Part shown: positions 53,732-62,391 of the stretch, one piece after another
Layout: every line of letters starts with the position of its first letter
How positions within the stretch are numbered: position 1 is the first letter of the stretch
Source: Singulisphaera sp. GP187
GTDB taxonomy: Bacteria; Planctomycetota; Planctomycetia; Isosphaerales; Isosphaeraceae
Direction of reading: 5' to 3'
Assembly: GCF_900129635.1 (NCBI RefSeq)
Contig: NZ_FSRB01000003.1
Location: 434,001 to 498,000, forward strand
DNA: 64,000 nt
The notes under the pieces: model-generated
What the model saw: only the letters and a program-made list of their open reading frames with translations
What the model was told of the DNA's origin: nothing
The model's database searches: none
Translations under genes and position numbers: made by a program

Positions 53732-54460
53732 TTACTCCCCTTCGATCGGCTGCTGAGCGTAGACCTTCAAATAGCTCTCATAACGCCCGGGGTGGATTTG
53801 TCCCCAGTAGACCGCGTCCTTGACGGCGCACTGGTCTTCGTGGGTGTGCGAACAACTGGGGTATTTGCAGAGTGGGATGTACGGCCGGAACTCGACGAAA
53901 TGGCCCTCGACTTCACCGGGGTCGACACCCCAGAGCTCAAACTGGCGCAGGCCCGGGGTATCGACGACGTGACCTCCCGACTCGAGACGAATCAATTCGG
54001 CGGTCGTGGTCGTGTGCTTCCCCTTGGCCGTCCAGTCCGAGACCTCGCGGACCCGCAGGGCCAGGCCAGGCTGAATCGCATTCAGAAGCGAGCTCTTACC
54101 AACCCCGCTCTGGCCCGAGAACGCCGTCGTCCCCTCGCCAAGCAATTCCTTGAGTCGAGTGATTCCCTGCCCGCTGGCCGCCGAGGTCACGAGCGTCTCG
54201 TAGCCGAGTTGAGTGTAGAGGCCGATCACCCACTGGAATGGCGCCGTGTCGACGAGGTCGGCCTTATTGAGGATGATGATCGGCCGTACCCCCCCGATCT
54301 CAGCCGAGATCAGGTAGCGGTCGATGAGCGGCAGCTTCAGTCCTGGCTCCGCGAACGCGGAGACGATCAAGACCTGGTCGACGTTGCAGGCAATGACGTG
54401 CTCGCGACGGCGGTAACCACGCGTGATCGTACCCTGCCGCGCCTCGATTTTCTCGATCAT
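53732..54460 (-). CDS. rsgA: RsgA, GTPase part (3' half of a split gene)
   Basis: 242 residues of the circularly permuted GTPase that assists 30S ribosome maturation. Seen: NKADL (G4), GQSGVGKSSLLNAI (G1), the Thr-rich switch TAKGKHTTTT, DTPGLRQF (G3), and the zinc site CKYPSCSHTHEDQC near the C-terminus. The OB-fold is missing; it is encoded in the overlapping upstream frame (54457-54900, 4-bp ATGA overlap). Reading this frame further up gives NAAGEEGMIEKIEARQG, typical of intact RsgA, so a one-base change (likely loss of a G near 54490) split the gene. The overlap could still allow coupled translation. Confidence 0.88.
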   Translation of the reverse strand: MIEKIEARQGTITRGYRRREHVIACNVDQVLIVSAFAEPGLKLPLIDRYLISAEIGGVRPIIILNKADLVDTAPFQWVIGLYTQLGYETLVTSAASGQGITRLKELLGEGTTAFSGQSGVGKSSLLNAIQPGLALRVREVSDWTAKGKHTTTTAELIRLESGGHVVDTPGLRQFELWGVDPGEVEGHFVEFRPYIPLCKYPSCSHTHEDQCAVKDAVYWGQIHPGRYESYLKVYAQQPIEGE

Positions 54461-54900
54461 CCCCTCTTCGCCCGCGGCGTTCCCGGGCGGAACCAGACCC
54501 GGTCGCCGACGGCAATCACGTTGCGCCCGTCGATCGCGAGCGTTTTGAGGATCCGACGGATATGGCAGGCCCAGATGCGACCGTCGTCGTCCTCGACCAT
54601 CGAGAGGAGGCCGTGAACCCGAATCACACGACCGGCGAGGCAGGCCGAGAGATCGACCGACCGGTTCGCCGACGGCTCGGACGCGCCAGGCTCGCCTGGC
54701 TTGGGTTCACCGGCCCCGGTCACGTCCGTGACGATCGTACGATGCCTCGACAGGTCCCCCTTGGCGCGGACGCGCTCGGCGGAGACCGGTTCGGCACGCG
54801 CCAGATCGTCCTGGCGGTAACGACGGGTCAGGTCGTTGGCGCGTGTCCGATTCTGACGATTCTTCTTGAACGCAACCCGGACCTTTTTCTTCTTCGCCAC
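54457..54900 (-). CDS. rsgA: RsgA, N-terminal OB-fold part (5' half of a split gene)
   Basis: 147 residues. A basic start (VAKKKKVRVAFKKNRQNRTR) is followed by an Ala/Glu-rich linker and the OB-fold (GRVIRVHGLLSMVEDDDGRIWACHIR, then VIAVGDRVWFRPG). It ends at TGA inside the ATGA overlap with the GTPase part. Translation is placed at the GTG at 54900, because aaagg lies eight bases before it and the basic stretch is the family N-terminus; an ATG at 54945 is in frame. Together the two parts make a full-length RsgA. Confidence 0.82.
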   Translation of the reverse strand: MAKKKKVRVAFKKNRQNRTRANDLTRRYRQDDLARAEPVSAERVRAKGDLSRHRTIVTDVTGAGEPKPGEPGASEPSANRSVDLSACLAGRVIRVHGLLSMVEDDDGRIWACHIRRILKTLAIDGRNVIAVGDRVWFRPGTPRAKRG

Positions 54901-54914
54901 GTCCGAGGCCTTTC

Positions 54915-54962
54915 TAGATCGCTCCCTTTCGCCTTCACGGTTCAAGGCTAAAGGGAGCGAGG
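54915..54962. terminator. Hairpin between the ACT-domain and RsgA genes
   Basis: cgctcccttt (near 54921) pairs with aaagggagcg (near 54951), with a loop of ~20 bases. No T-run; it is a possible terminator or attenuator of the ACT-domain gene. Confidence 0.4.
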
Positions 54963-54989
54963 CCCCGCTGTCAATTGATGCCGACCGCT

Positions 54990-55433
54990 TCAGCGCGTAT
55001 GGAGCGGCCTGCGGCCCCCTGCGCGATCGATCCCGTTCGACGTCGGCTCATTCAGGACCTGCAAGGCCCGTTTCGAGTTCGACGTCTGAAAAATCCCAAT
55101 CGCCTTGCCCGGTGTGGAGCTCGACGCATACGCATACTCGACGTTGATGTGCTCCTCCGCGAGCCGCTCGAGAATCCGGGCGAGGGCGCCGGGTTGGTTG
55201 TCCATGGGGACCGCGAGGACGTCCGCGCTCGTGAACTCGACACCCAGGGACGTCAGCACCTTCTTGGTCGGATCCAGATCGCTGGTGACGAACCGAAAAA
55301 CGCTCCGTTCGGACTTATCCATGACCGACAGCGCCTTGATGTCGAGCTTCTCGTGAGCCAACGCCGAACAGATCTTGGCCAGGCGGCCAGGCTTGTTTTC
55401 GAGGTAGGCAGTCACTTCGTGGACGAATTCCAT
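54990..55433 (-). CDS. Tandem ACT-domain protein
   Basis: A 147-residue protein with two ACT-type units: EVTAYLENKPGRLAKICSALAHEKLDIKAL (residues ~6-35) and VPMDNQPGALARILERLAEEHINVEYAYA (~75-103), each ending in beta-strand sequence. ACT domains bind amino acids and usually regulate enzymes; without a fused enzyme it may be a free regulator or sensor. There is a ~30-residue basic tail. The ATG at 55433 follows a standard-looking leader. It shares orientation with the RsgA gene downstream. Confidence 0.85.
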   Translation of the reverse strand: MEFVHEVTAYLENKPGRLAKICSALAHEKLDIKALSVMDKSERSVFRFVTSDLDPTKKVLTSLGVEFTSADVLAVPMDNQPGALARILERLAEEHINVEYAYASSSTPGKAIGIFQTSNSKRALQVLNEPTSNGIDRAGGRRPLHTR

Positions 55434-55727
55434 CGAATTGCCTCCAACAGGTCAGGGCCTTAACACAGGCGGACAGATCTCATCCTGAGTTCACTTTCCA
55501 CCGGAAGGGCCGGTGGTCCAAAGGCGTGGCGCCATCGCTCCCAGCGGAGGCAGCCCACGCTCAACGGCCGATCACGCGAAAAACGTGCGCGTTCCATCGT
55601 GGCGGACCTCCCATTCTGGGGCGACGACACCGCGTCGATCTCCGAAAAATGCCAACGCCGCGAATCCCGACAAACTCCAAATCCATCGAGCGGACGAACG
55701 CGTCGACCACCCACCAAACCCCGCGAC

Positions 55728-58121
55728 TTAGCGGCCGGGCGCGGGAGGAGCCGTGGCGCCTGGCGCAGTGCCGGGAGCCGTGGGTGCCGCGGCGCCCGGC
55801 TGCGGCTGCTCGGGCAGCTTGATCCCGGCGGCACCCGCCAGATTCGGAGCCATGCGGCTGCCCATCATCCGAAACACCCTGCTGATCGGCGTTTCCGGAG
55901 CGATCAGGTTGGGGAACGCGGCCCGGCTGATGAACCGCACCTCTTGGTCATCCACGGTCACCGCGGATGACGCGGGAAACATCAAGGCTTTCAGGGCAGT
56001 GTCGGACGGAAGCTTCGCCGGGTCGATCCGGAGTACGAACGGCGTTCCCGCGGTCTTCGCCACTCCATCGGCTCCCGGTGCTCCCGGTGCTCCCGGCCCA
56101 CCGGGCATCGCCCCCGGAGCGCCCGAGGAGGCCGCGGCGGGAGGTGGGATCGACCCCGGCCCTGCGCCTGGCCCTGGCCCTGGCCCCCCACCTGGCCCCG
56201 GAGCGGAGTTCAGCGGGGCGGCCGTTCCGCCCGGACCGCCCGGACCGCCCGCGCCGCCCGCGCCGGCGACCGGCTTGGGTTGATTGAGGACGATCGTCTG
56301 ATTGATCCGTTTCTGCAACTCGCCGGGAAGACTCGCCAGCATCTTGGGAAGATGGTCGCGCGGATCTTCAAGGTGCAGGTAAATCAAGCTTCCTGGGAGC
56401 TGTTCGAGCGCCACTGCGTATTCGTCGGCAGGGATCCAGGAGGCCTCTTTCTTGATCTCAAGCGCCTGCCGCGCCACCTCGGGGGTCGACGCGAAGACCA
56501 GGTGTTTCGAGCCCACCCGGATGGTCGGTCGGAACCCGGCCGGCAACCTCCCGAGCTCGCTCGGAACGTTGAGCACGAACGACTTCACCAGTCCCGGCAT
56601 CATCTTGAATTCCGGGGTCGGCGGCGGCTCGGGCCGTCGTCGTCGCGTCGCGCCGTCGCCGGCCTCGGCGCGGGCATCCGCACCAGCCGGTGCGGCGGCC
56701 GCAGCCGCCGCCTCAGCCGCCGCGGCGGTATCCTGGATCCGGTTCCGAATCTCCTTGTTCACCTCGATCATCAGACTGTCGAGCGCGCGTTCGACCGCTT
56801 CCTTGTTATCAATCTCGAAAATTGCCACGAACCTGGGGAGCGGCGTGGTGCCAAAGACGAGCGACAGCGGGCTCAATCCTCCGCTCGCCGCGTCCGACTT
56901 GGCTGCTGCCGTCGTCGCGGTCGAAGTGGTGGGCGTGGCGGGAGCGAGGTAGAACATGGCCTTGGGGCCAAGGTGAGCGAGGATGTCCTTCCGGAGCTGC
57001 AATCGCGTCTTGGTGCGAATCAACTCTTCCAGCTTATCGAAGCTCTCGCCAACCGCCGGATTCGCTCCCTTCGCCACGCTCGACAGGGTCTCAAACACGT
57101 TTGCCGGCTTCATCGAGACCGCGGTGAACGAGCTGATCCCATCGGGCATCGATAACAGTGTTGTTTTGTCGAAGGTCGGCTGATCGAACAAGGCGAGCAA
57201 CCCCTGACGTGGCGATTTGGCCTTGAGCCGGGCCACGGTCATGATCGCGTCACCCGCGAGCCCCCACCGGAAGTCGACTCGGTCGACACCGCGAATCTGG
57301 AGCTTCTCGAGAAAAAAACTGACCGGCGATTGCGGCTGATTCCAGGTGGCGCTGTCGAGGAAGGCGAGACCAACCGGTTCCATGCCCCCTTCGGGCTTTT
57401 CCAACTCGACGCGGGCGGGGTGCTCGATCGCGTTCGGTCGCTTGCCATCGAGCACTTCGCCGATCACATCGGCGGTCTCGGGGCCGTTCAGCGCGATCAC
57501 GACGTCGTCTTTCTCGACCCACCAGGCCCAGTTCAAGCCCGGTTGGGGACCAGCCATGAGAACGATCTGTCGTCCCTTTTCGCGTTTGGAGACCTGCGGC
57601 TTGACTCCCGGCCCCCCCAGTGTGATCAGGAGCCTGCCGGTGATCGGACGGAGCTCCTTACGGGCCGCGCCTCGCAACACCAAGACCGACGCCCACTTCG
57701 CCGGGTGCTCCGGCACTCCGGCGGCGGCGAATACAAACCCGGACTGAACAAGATTCTCCGCAAGCTTGACGAGCTCGATTCCCGTGACGCGACGGTCAGG
57801 GCGGCTGCTCAGGACCCGCTCGGCAATCTGGGCGCTGACGTCTTCGAGCATCGCCCCCAGCGTGGTCTCGTTGAGCATCTTGTAGGCCGCCGTCTTCTGC
57901 CAGGCTTCCTGGTGGGAGTCGAGCCCGGCGAATTCGGCATAGACGGCGAGGTTGTCGCGCGGCGCGTATCGGGCGAGTGGACTCGTATCGGGCGGAGGTG
58001 CCGCAGCCGCCTTCTTGGCCGATCCCGTCTGCGCAACCAGCGTCGTCGAGAGGCCCGCGAAGAGGGTCAAGACGCCGCACAACCAGCGGAGGAGGCGCAG
58101 ACCGATCGGAAATTGTTGCAC
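55728..58121 (-). CDS. Exported protein of unknown function with Gly/Pro-rich tail
   Basis: A 797-residue protein with a signal (LLRWLCGVLTLFAGLSTTLVA). It resembles large planctomycete hypothetical exported proteins; I cannot assign a role. The ordered part runs to about residue 600 with DNLAVYAEFAGLDSHQEAW and two further repeated-looking strand units. A Gly/Pro/Ala tract lies at nucleotides ~56060-56275 on the opposite-strand reading (PGGPGGPGG, GPGPGPGAGP), then a short final domain. The GTG at 58121 is chosen because aaagga lies seven bases before it; the open frame begins further upstream. Confidence 0.7.
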   Translation of the reverse strand: MQQFPIGLRLLRWLCGVLTLFAGLSTTLVAQTGSAKKAAAAPPPDTSPLARYAPRDNLAVYAEFAGLDSHQEAWQKTAAYKMLNETTLGAMLEDVSAQIAERVLSSRPDRRVTGIELVKLAENLVQSGFVFAAAGVPEHPAKWASVLVLRGAARKELRPITGRLLITLGGPGVKPQVSKREKGRQIVLMAGPQPGLNWAWWVEKDDVVIALNGPETADVIGEVLDGKRPNAIEHPARVELEKPEGGMEPVGLAFLDSATWNQPQSPVSFFLEKLQIRGVDRVDFRWGLAGDAIMTVARLKAKSPRQGLLALFDQPTFDKTTLLSMPDGISSFTAVSMKPANVFETLSSVAKGANPAVGESFDKLEELIRTKTRLQLRKDILAHLGPKAMFYLAPATPTTSTATTAAAKSDAASGGLSPLSLVFGTTPLPRFVAIFEIDNKEAVERALDSLMIEVNKEIRNRIQDTAAAAEAAAAAAAPAGADARAEAGDGATRRRRPEPPPTPEFKMMPGLVKSFVLNVPSELGRLPAGFRPTIRVGSKHLVFASTPEVARQALEIKKEASWIPADEYAVALEQLPGSLIYLHLEDPRDHLPKMLASLPGELQKRINQTIVLNQPKPVAGAGGAGGPGGPGGTAAPLNSAPGPGGGPGPGPGAGPGSIPPPAAASSGAPGAMPGGPGAPGAPGADGVAKTAGTPFVLRIDPAKLPSDTALKALMFPASSAVTVDDQEVRFISRAAFPNLIAPETPISRVFRMMGSRMAPNLAGAAGIKLPEQPQPGAAAPTAPGTAPGATAPPAPGR

Positions 58122-58765
58122 GTGGCGGTCCTTTCGCGAAGACTCGAAAGATGTGGCACGAGTCGAGGCAAACGGCAAGGGGCGGGCTGGTCGAGCCGGA
58201 AGGAGACCTCGGCGGGCGGCGCCCGTCGTCCCGGACCTTTGCTCCTACCATCGAAACGATCCAACTGGCATCGTATGATCGAATTGGCTCCGCGCCAACA
58301 CCCTGCCCATGCCCCTCGAGAAATGTCCGTCGGGGGCTCCCCGAGAACCACATGCCGGCCGGTGATCGGAACCGGGAAACCCGGGAAAATCGAAGCGCCC
58401 CGGGTTCGGCAGGTGAAAACCGAGACCCCGCCGGCGGGCGACGCCAAGCGAGCGTGCCGGTCGGGTTCTGCGACTCGAGAGCGGGAATCGGTGATCGAAG
58501 GACGCTTGACAGTTTTTGAGCCAATACTCTAGGATACTTCGCGCCCGGCCTCAACTGATATGATGAACATCGGATTGGGGCCGAATCCGAGGGGGCTTCC
58601 CGAGCCGGACCAAACCTCGGTACGATTTGGGAAGCGAGCTCCCCAAGGACGCGATCACGCCTTGTGGCGATTGTCTCGGGATGCGGAGGTTGGGCCTCGC
58701 CCCTACCATCCCGCATCCCGATATTGTCTTGATATTTCTCTTGTTTCCGCCTCGGAGATCCCCGC
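58122..58765. other. Divergent 644-bp region before plsX
   Basis: No gene is supported. An rpmF gene, which precedes plsX in many bacteria, is not present. The promoter of the fatty-acid operon should lie in the last 200 bases, but no clear consensus stood out. Confidence 0.5.
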
Positions 58766-59791
58766 ATGCGGATTGCCCTGGACGCGATGGGGGGCGATCA
58801 TGCCCCCGGACCGATCGTCGCCGGCGCCGTTGAAGCCGTCCACGATCAGCCGGGCTTGACCGTCGTTCTCGTCGGCGACCGCGAACGGATCGAGGCCGAA
58901 TTGGCCAAAGCGCCCCAGGCGGACCTCGACCGCCTCCCGATTGTCCACGCCAGCCAAGTCGTTGGCATGGAAGAGAAGCCCGTCGAGGCGCTCCGCAAGA
59001 AGCGCGATAACTCGATCTCGAAGTGCTGGGGCCTGATGGCCAGCGGCGATGTCAAAGCCGTGGTCTCGGCCGGCAACACCGGTGCGATGGTCGGCTCGGC
59101 CCTGTTCAACAACAAGATGTTCTTGCCGGGCGTCCGCCGCCCCGGTATCGCCGCGATCTTCCCGTCGCACCAGGGACCGATCGTGCTGATCGACGTCGGC
59201 GCCAACATGAACGCCAAGGCCGAGGATCTCTACCAGTACGGCGTCATGGGCTCGATCTACGCCGAAACGATTCTCGGCGTCTCCGAACCCAAGATCGGCT
59301 TGCTGAACGTCGGCACCGAAGACGACAAAGGGACCGACCTCACCAAGTCCACCCGCGCGATTTATCAGAAGAGCCCGCTCGCCCATCGGTTCATCGGCAA
59401 CGTCGAAGGACGTGACATCTACGAGGGGCATGCCCGCGTGGTCGTCTGCGAAGGGTTCGTCGGCAACGTCTTGCTCAAGGCGGGCGAAGGCGCCGTCGAC
59501 TTCTTATTCGCGACCCTCAAGCAGGAACTGGCCCGCCTCCTTGGCGTCATGCCCGCCGAAGCGGGTCAGGCCATGGCCTCGGGACTCGGCGCGCTCAAGG
59601 CCCGGTTCGAATACCAGGAATTCGGCGGCGCTCCCCTCCTCGGGATCCGCGGGGCCTGCATCATCTGTCACGGTGCTTCCGGCGCTCGCGCCATCAAGAA
59701 CGCCATTCGGGTCGCGGGCACCATGGCCGAGGACCAGCTCAACGCCTTGATCGTCGAGCAGATCGCCGCCGGCCACATCGCCGAGTCCTGA
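58766..59791 (+). CDS. plsX: Phosphate acyltransferase PlsX
   Basis: A 341-residue soluble enzyme that makes acyl-phosphate from acyl-ACP for phospholipid synthesis. Start MRIALDAMGGDHAPGPIV is diagnostic; VVSAGNTGAMVGSALF, PSHQGPIVLIDVGANMNAK, LLNVGTEDDKGTDL, VVCEGFVGNVLLKAGEGAVDF, and FGGAPLLGIRGACIICHGASGARAIKNAI follow, all conserved. Typical length. First gene of the plsX-fabD-fabG-acpP-fabF run. Confidence 0.97.
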   Translation: MRIALDAMGGDHAPGPIVAGAVEAVHDQPGLTVVLVGDRERIEAELAKAPQADLDRLPIVHASQVVGMEEKPVEALRKKRDNSISKCWGLMASGDVKAVVSAGNTGAMVGSALFNNKMFLPGVRRPGIAAIFPSHQGPIVLIDVGANMNAKAEDLYQYGVMGSIYAETILGVSEPKIGLLNVGTEDDKGTDLTKSTRAIYQKSPLAHRFIGNVEGRDIYEGHARVVVCEGFVGNVLLKAGEGAVDFLFATLKQELARLLGVMPAEAGQAMASGLGALKARFEYQEFGGAPLLGIRGACIICHGASGARAIKNAIRVAGTMAEDQLNALIVEQIAAGHIAES

Positions 59792-59932
59792 AAAGTGAGG
59801 TGAGGTAGAGGCTGGCTCTCGTCGGTTGGATTGGGCCAGGTCAGTTGCGACGTCTGGATTCGTGGGTCGAACCCCATTCCTCCGGAGAAGGATTTCCACG
59901 CGGATGCTCTCGAACTCAAGGTAGATGACTCG

Positions 59933-60844
59933 ATGCCCAAGATTGCCTTCCTCTTCCCCGGCCAAGGAGCACAGACCGTTGGCATGGGCCGCGAGCTCGA
60001 CCACGAGCTCCCGTCGGTGCGTTCCCTGTTCGACCGCGCCACCGAGATCCTTGGCTTCGACCTCCGGAAGATCTGTTTCGAAGGCCCGGCCGAAGCCCTC
60101 GAGTCAACCGACGTCAGTCAGCCGGCCATCTTCGTCGCCAGCCTGGCCGCGTTGGAAAGCTTGAAGCTGAGCCAACCCGACGTGGTCGAAGCCTGTCAGG
60201 GAGCGGCGGGGCTCAGCCTCGGCGAATACACCGCCCTGGTCTTCGCCGGGTCACTCGATTTCGAGACCGGGCTCAAGGTGGTCCGGGCCCGTGGTCAGGC
60301 GATGCAGGCGGCCGCCCTGGCCACGCCGAGCGGAATGACCAGCGTCCTCGGACTCGACGAGCCGGCCATCGACGAACTCTGTCGACGGGTCGCCCCCCAC
60401 GGCCGACTCTGGAAGGCCAACCTGCTCGGTCCCGGGAATATCGTCGTCTCCGGAGAGTCGGCCGCGCTGGCCCAGCTCGAGCCGATCGCCTCGGAGCTCG
60501 GCGCGTCGCGCGTGATTCCGCTCAAGGTCGCGGGGGCGTTTCACTCGGATCTGATGAAACCGGCCGACGACCAGCTCAGCGCGGTCCTGGCCACCGCGTC
60601 GATCGTCGCGCCGCGAATCCCGGTCTACTCAAATGTCGATGCCTCCGCGCATTCCGAGCCCGACGACCTGAGGCGGACCCTGGTCGCCCAGGTGGTCGGC
60701 GGGGTCCGCTGGGAGGACTCGATCCGGCGGATGATGGCGGATGGCTTCGACACGTTTTACGAGGTGGGCCCGGGGCGCGTCCTGACCGGCCTCTTGAAGC
60801 GAATCGATCGCAAGACCGGTTGCACGAGCGTCCCGGCCCGTTGA
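59933..60844 (+). CDS. fabD: Malonyl-CoA:ACP transacylase FabD
   Basis: A 303-residue enzyme that loads malonate onto ACP. IAFLFPGQGAQTVGMGREL opens it. The nucleophile motif reads GLSLGEYTAL, so the catalytic Ser is present but the usual His of GHSLG is Leu. VVRARGQAMQ (Arg for malonate), VSGESAALAQL and VAGAFHSDLMKPA with the catalytic His are in place, and the C-terminus has the VGPGRVLTGL motif. The ATG at 59933 is preferred to a longer open frame (59831) because the family begins at MPKIAF. It starts 141 bp after plsX. Confidence 0.95.
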   Translation: MPKIAFLFPGQGAQTVGMGRELDHELPSVRSLFDRATEILGFDLRKICFEGPAEALESTDVSQPAIFVASLAALESLKLSQPDVVEACQGAAGLSLGEYTALVFAGSLDFETGLKVVRARGQAMQAAALATPSGMTSVLGLDEPAIDELCRRVAPHGRLWKANLLGPGNIVVSGESAALAQLEPIASELGASRVIPLKVAGAFHSDLMKPADDQLSAVLATASIVAPRIPVYSNVDASAHSEPDDLRRTLVAQVVGGVRWEDSIRRMMADGFDTFYEVGPGRVLTGLLKRIDRKTGCTSVPAR

Positions 60845-61016
60845 CGCCGCCCGCGAATCCGCAGCACCAGCCCTCCTCGGTCGTTCCCGTCGCTGGATTG
60901 AGCGCGGAGAGATTGGGGTTGTGGGGGCAAGTCAGCGATGATTATAACGATTCTCAACGTCCCGCCACGGCGAGGTTTTCGGCGAATTTGATCCCCGCAT
61001 GAGGATGGAAGCGAAC

Positions 61017-61790
61017 ATGGCCAGCGGTGATACTCCTTCCGGATGTCGAGTCGATTTGAGCGGTCAGGTGGCGCTGGTGACCGGAGCCTCGCGCGGGATC
61101 GGCCGAGCCATCGCGACCCGTCTGGCGGCCTGTGGCGCCAGCGTTGCGGGCGTGGCCCGGACCCTTGAGGGCCTCGAAGAGACCCTCAAGACAATCCGCG
61201 ACGCGGGGGGGACCGCCGAAGGCTATGCCGCCAACGTCGCCGACTCCGCCGACGTCAACCGGGTCGTCGAAGAAGTCGAAGCGAAATTCGGCAAGATTCA
61301 CGTCCTGGTCAATAACGCGGGCATTACCCGCGACGGCCTGGTCCTCCGCATGGAAGACGACGCCTGGGACGATGTCATCGACACCAATTTGAAGGGGACG
61401 TTTCTCTTCTCCCGAGCGGTTGGCGCCGTGATGATGCGCGGCCGCTACGGGCGGATCATCAACATCAGCAGCGTCTCGGGGCTGATGGGCAACCCGGGCC
61501 AGGCCAACTATTCCGCGAGCAAGGCGGGTGTCATCGGCTTCAGCCGGACGATCGCCCGCGAGCTGGCCGCCCGCAACATCACGGTCAACGTGATCGCCCC
61601 CGGATTCATCACCACCGACATGACCGATGCGCTCCCCGATAAGATCAAGAGCGAGGTCAAGGACCGGGTCCCCCTCCGCAGACTTGGGACCCCCGATGAC
61701 ATTGCCGACCTGGCATGCTATCTTGCCGGGGCCGGGGCAGGCTACCTGACCGGCCAGGTCATCGCCGTCGACGGTGGAATGACGGCCTGA
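61017..61790 (+). CDS. fabG: 3-oxoacyl-ACP reductase FabG
   Basis: A 257-residue SDR enzyme reducing 3-oxoacyl-ACP with NADPH. VALVTGASRGIGRAIATRLA (cofactor loop TGxxxGIG), NNAGIT, INISSVSGLMGNPGQANYSASKAG (catalytic Ser, Tyr and Lys), and NVIAPGFITTDMT are all present. Typical FabG length plus a short N-terminal extension. Two Met codons are possible (60999 and 61017); 61017 is favoured by gagga 11 bases upstream. Confidence 0.95.
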   Translation: MASGDTPSGCRVDLSGQVALVTGASRGIGRAIATRLAACGASVAGVARTLEGLEETLKTIRDAGGTAEGYAANVADSADVNRVVEEVEAKFGKIHVLVNNAGITRDGLVLRMEDDAWDDVIDTNLKGTFLFSRAVGAVMMRGRYGRIINISSVSGLMGNPGQANYSASKAGVIGFSRTIARELAARNITVNVIAPGFITTDMTDALPDKIKSEVKDRVPLRRLGTPDDIADLACYLAGAGAGYLTGQVIAVDGGMTA

Positions 61791-62156
61791 CCGCGGTCAA
61801 CGCGGGATCTGGCTGGGAGCGTCAGGCTCCGGACTCCCGGGTCGAGACTCGACATAAATCGGCGAGCGCTCGCTCCAGGGTGATCCTTCCGTAGACATTG
61901 GGGCCGGGGATTGGTAACTTGAGACGTTTTACAGGATCCACGGCCCGGAAGTTCGAAGCCGAGGCTCTTTCCGACCGATAACTCTGAGGATGCCCTCGAC
62001 ACGTCCCGGCGATTTTAGCCGCCGTGATCCGGTCAGGGGTTTTTCAACGCCACGCCGACGATACGCCTCGGTGCCCGAACGCGAACCGTCATGCCCAGTG
62101 GTGCAACCGGACCCGTCTTGAAAGCTAGCTTAGACCAGAAATCAGGAGGTTCGCCC
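61791..62156. other. 366-bp gap before acpP
   Basis: No gene is supported. acpP may have its own promoter here, but none is clear. It separates fabG from acpP, which otherwise would form one close operon. Confidence 0.45.
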
Positions 62157-62390
62157 GTGTCCGTGGAAGAACGCGTGATCGAGATCGTCAGCGAGCAGAT
62201 GGGGGTAGCCAAGGACCAGGTGACCCGGGAAACCTCATTCGTCAACGACCTGGGTGCCGACTCGCTCGACACCGTGGAACTGGTGATGGAGTTCGAAGAA
62301 GAGTTCGACATCACGATCCCCGATGAAGAGGCGGAGAAGATTCAGACCGTCGGTCAAGCGATCACGTATATCGAGGAACATACGAAGTAA
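62157..62390 (+). CDS. acpP: Acyl carrier protein
   Basis: A 77-residue ACP. The phosphopantetheine site is [18 protein letters not shown], with Ser in the DSL motif; the N-terminus [15 protein letters not shown] and the helix [17 protein letters not shown] are standard. Translation starts at GTG (62157), with aggaggt six bases upstream, not at the longer open frame. fabF starts 2 bases after its stop codon. Confidence 0.97.
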   Translation: MSVEERVIEIVSEQMGVAKDQVTRETSFVNDLGADSLDTVELVMEFEEEFDITIPDEEAEKIQTVGQAITYIEEHTK

Positions 62391-62391
62391 T

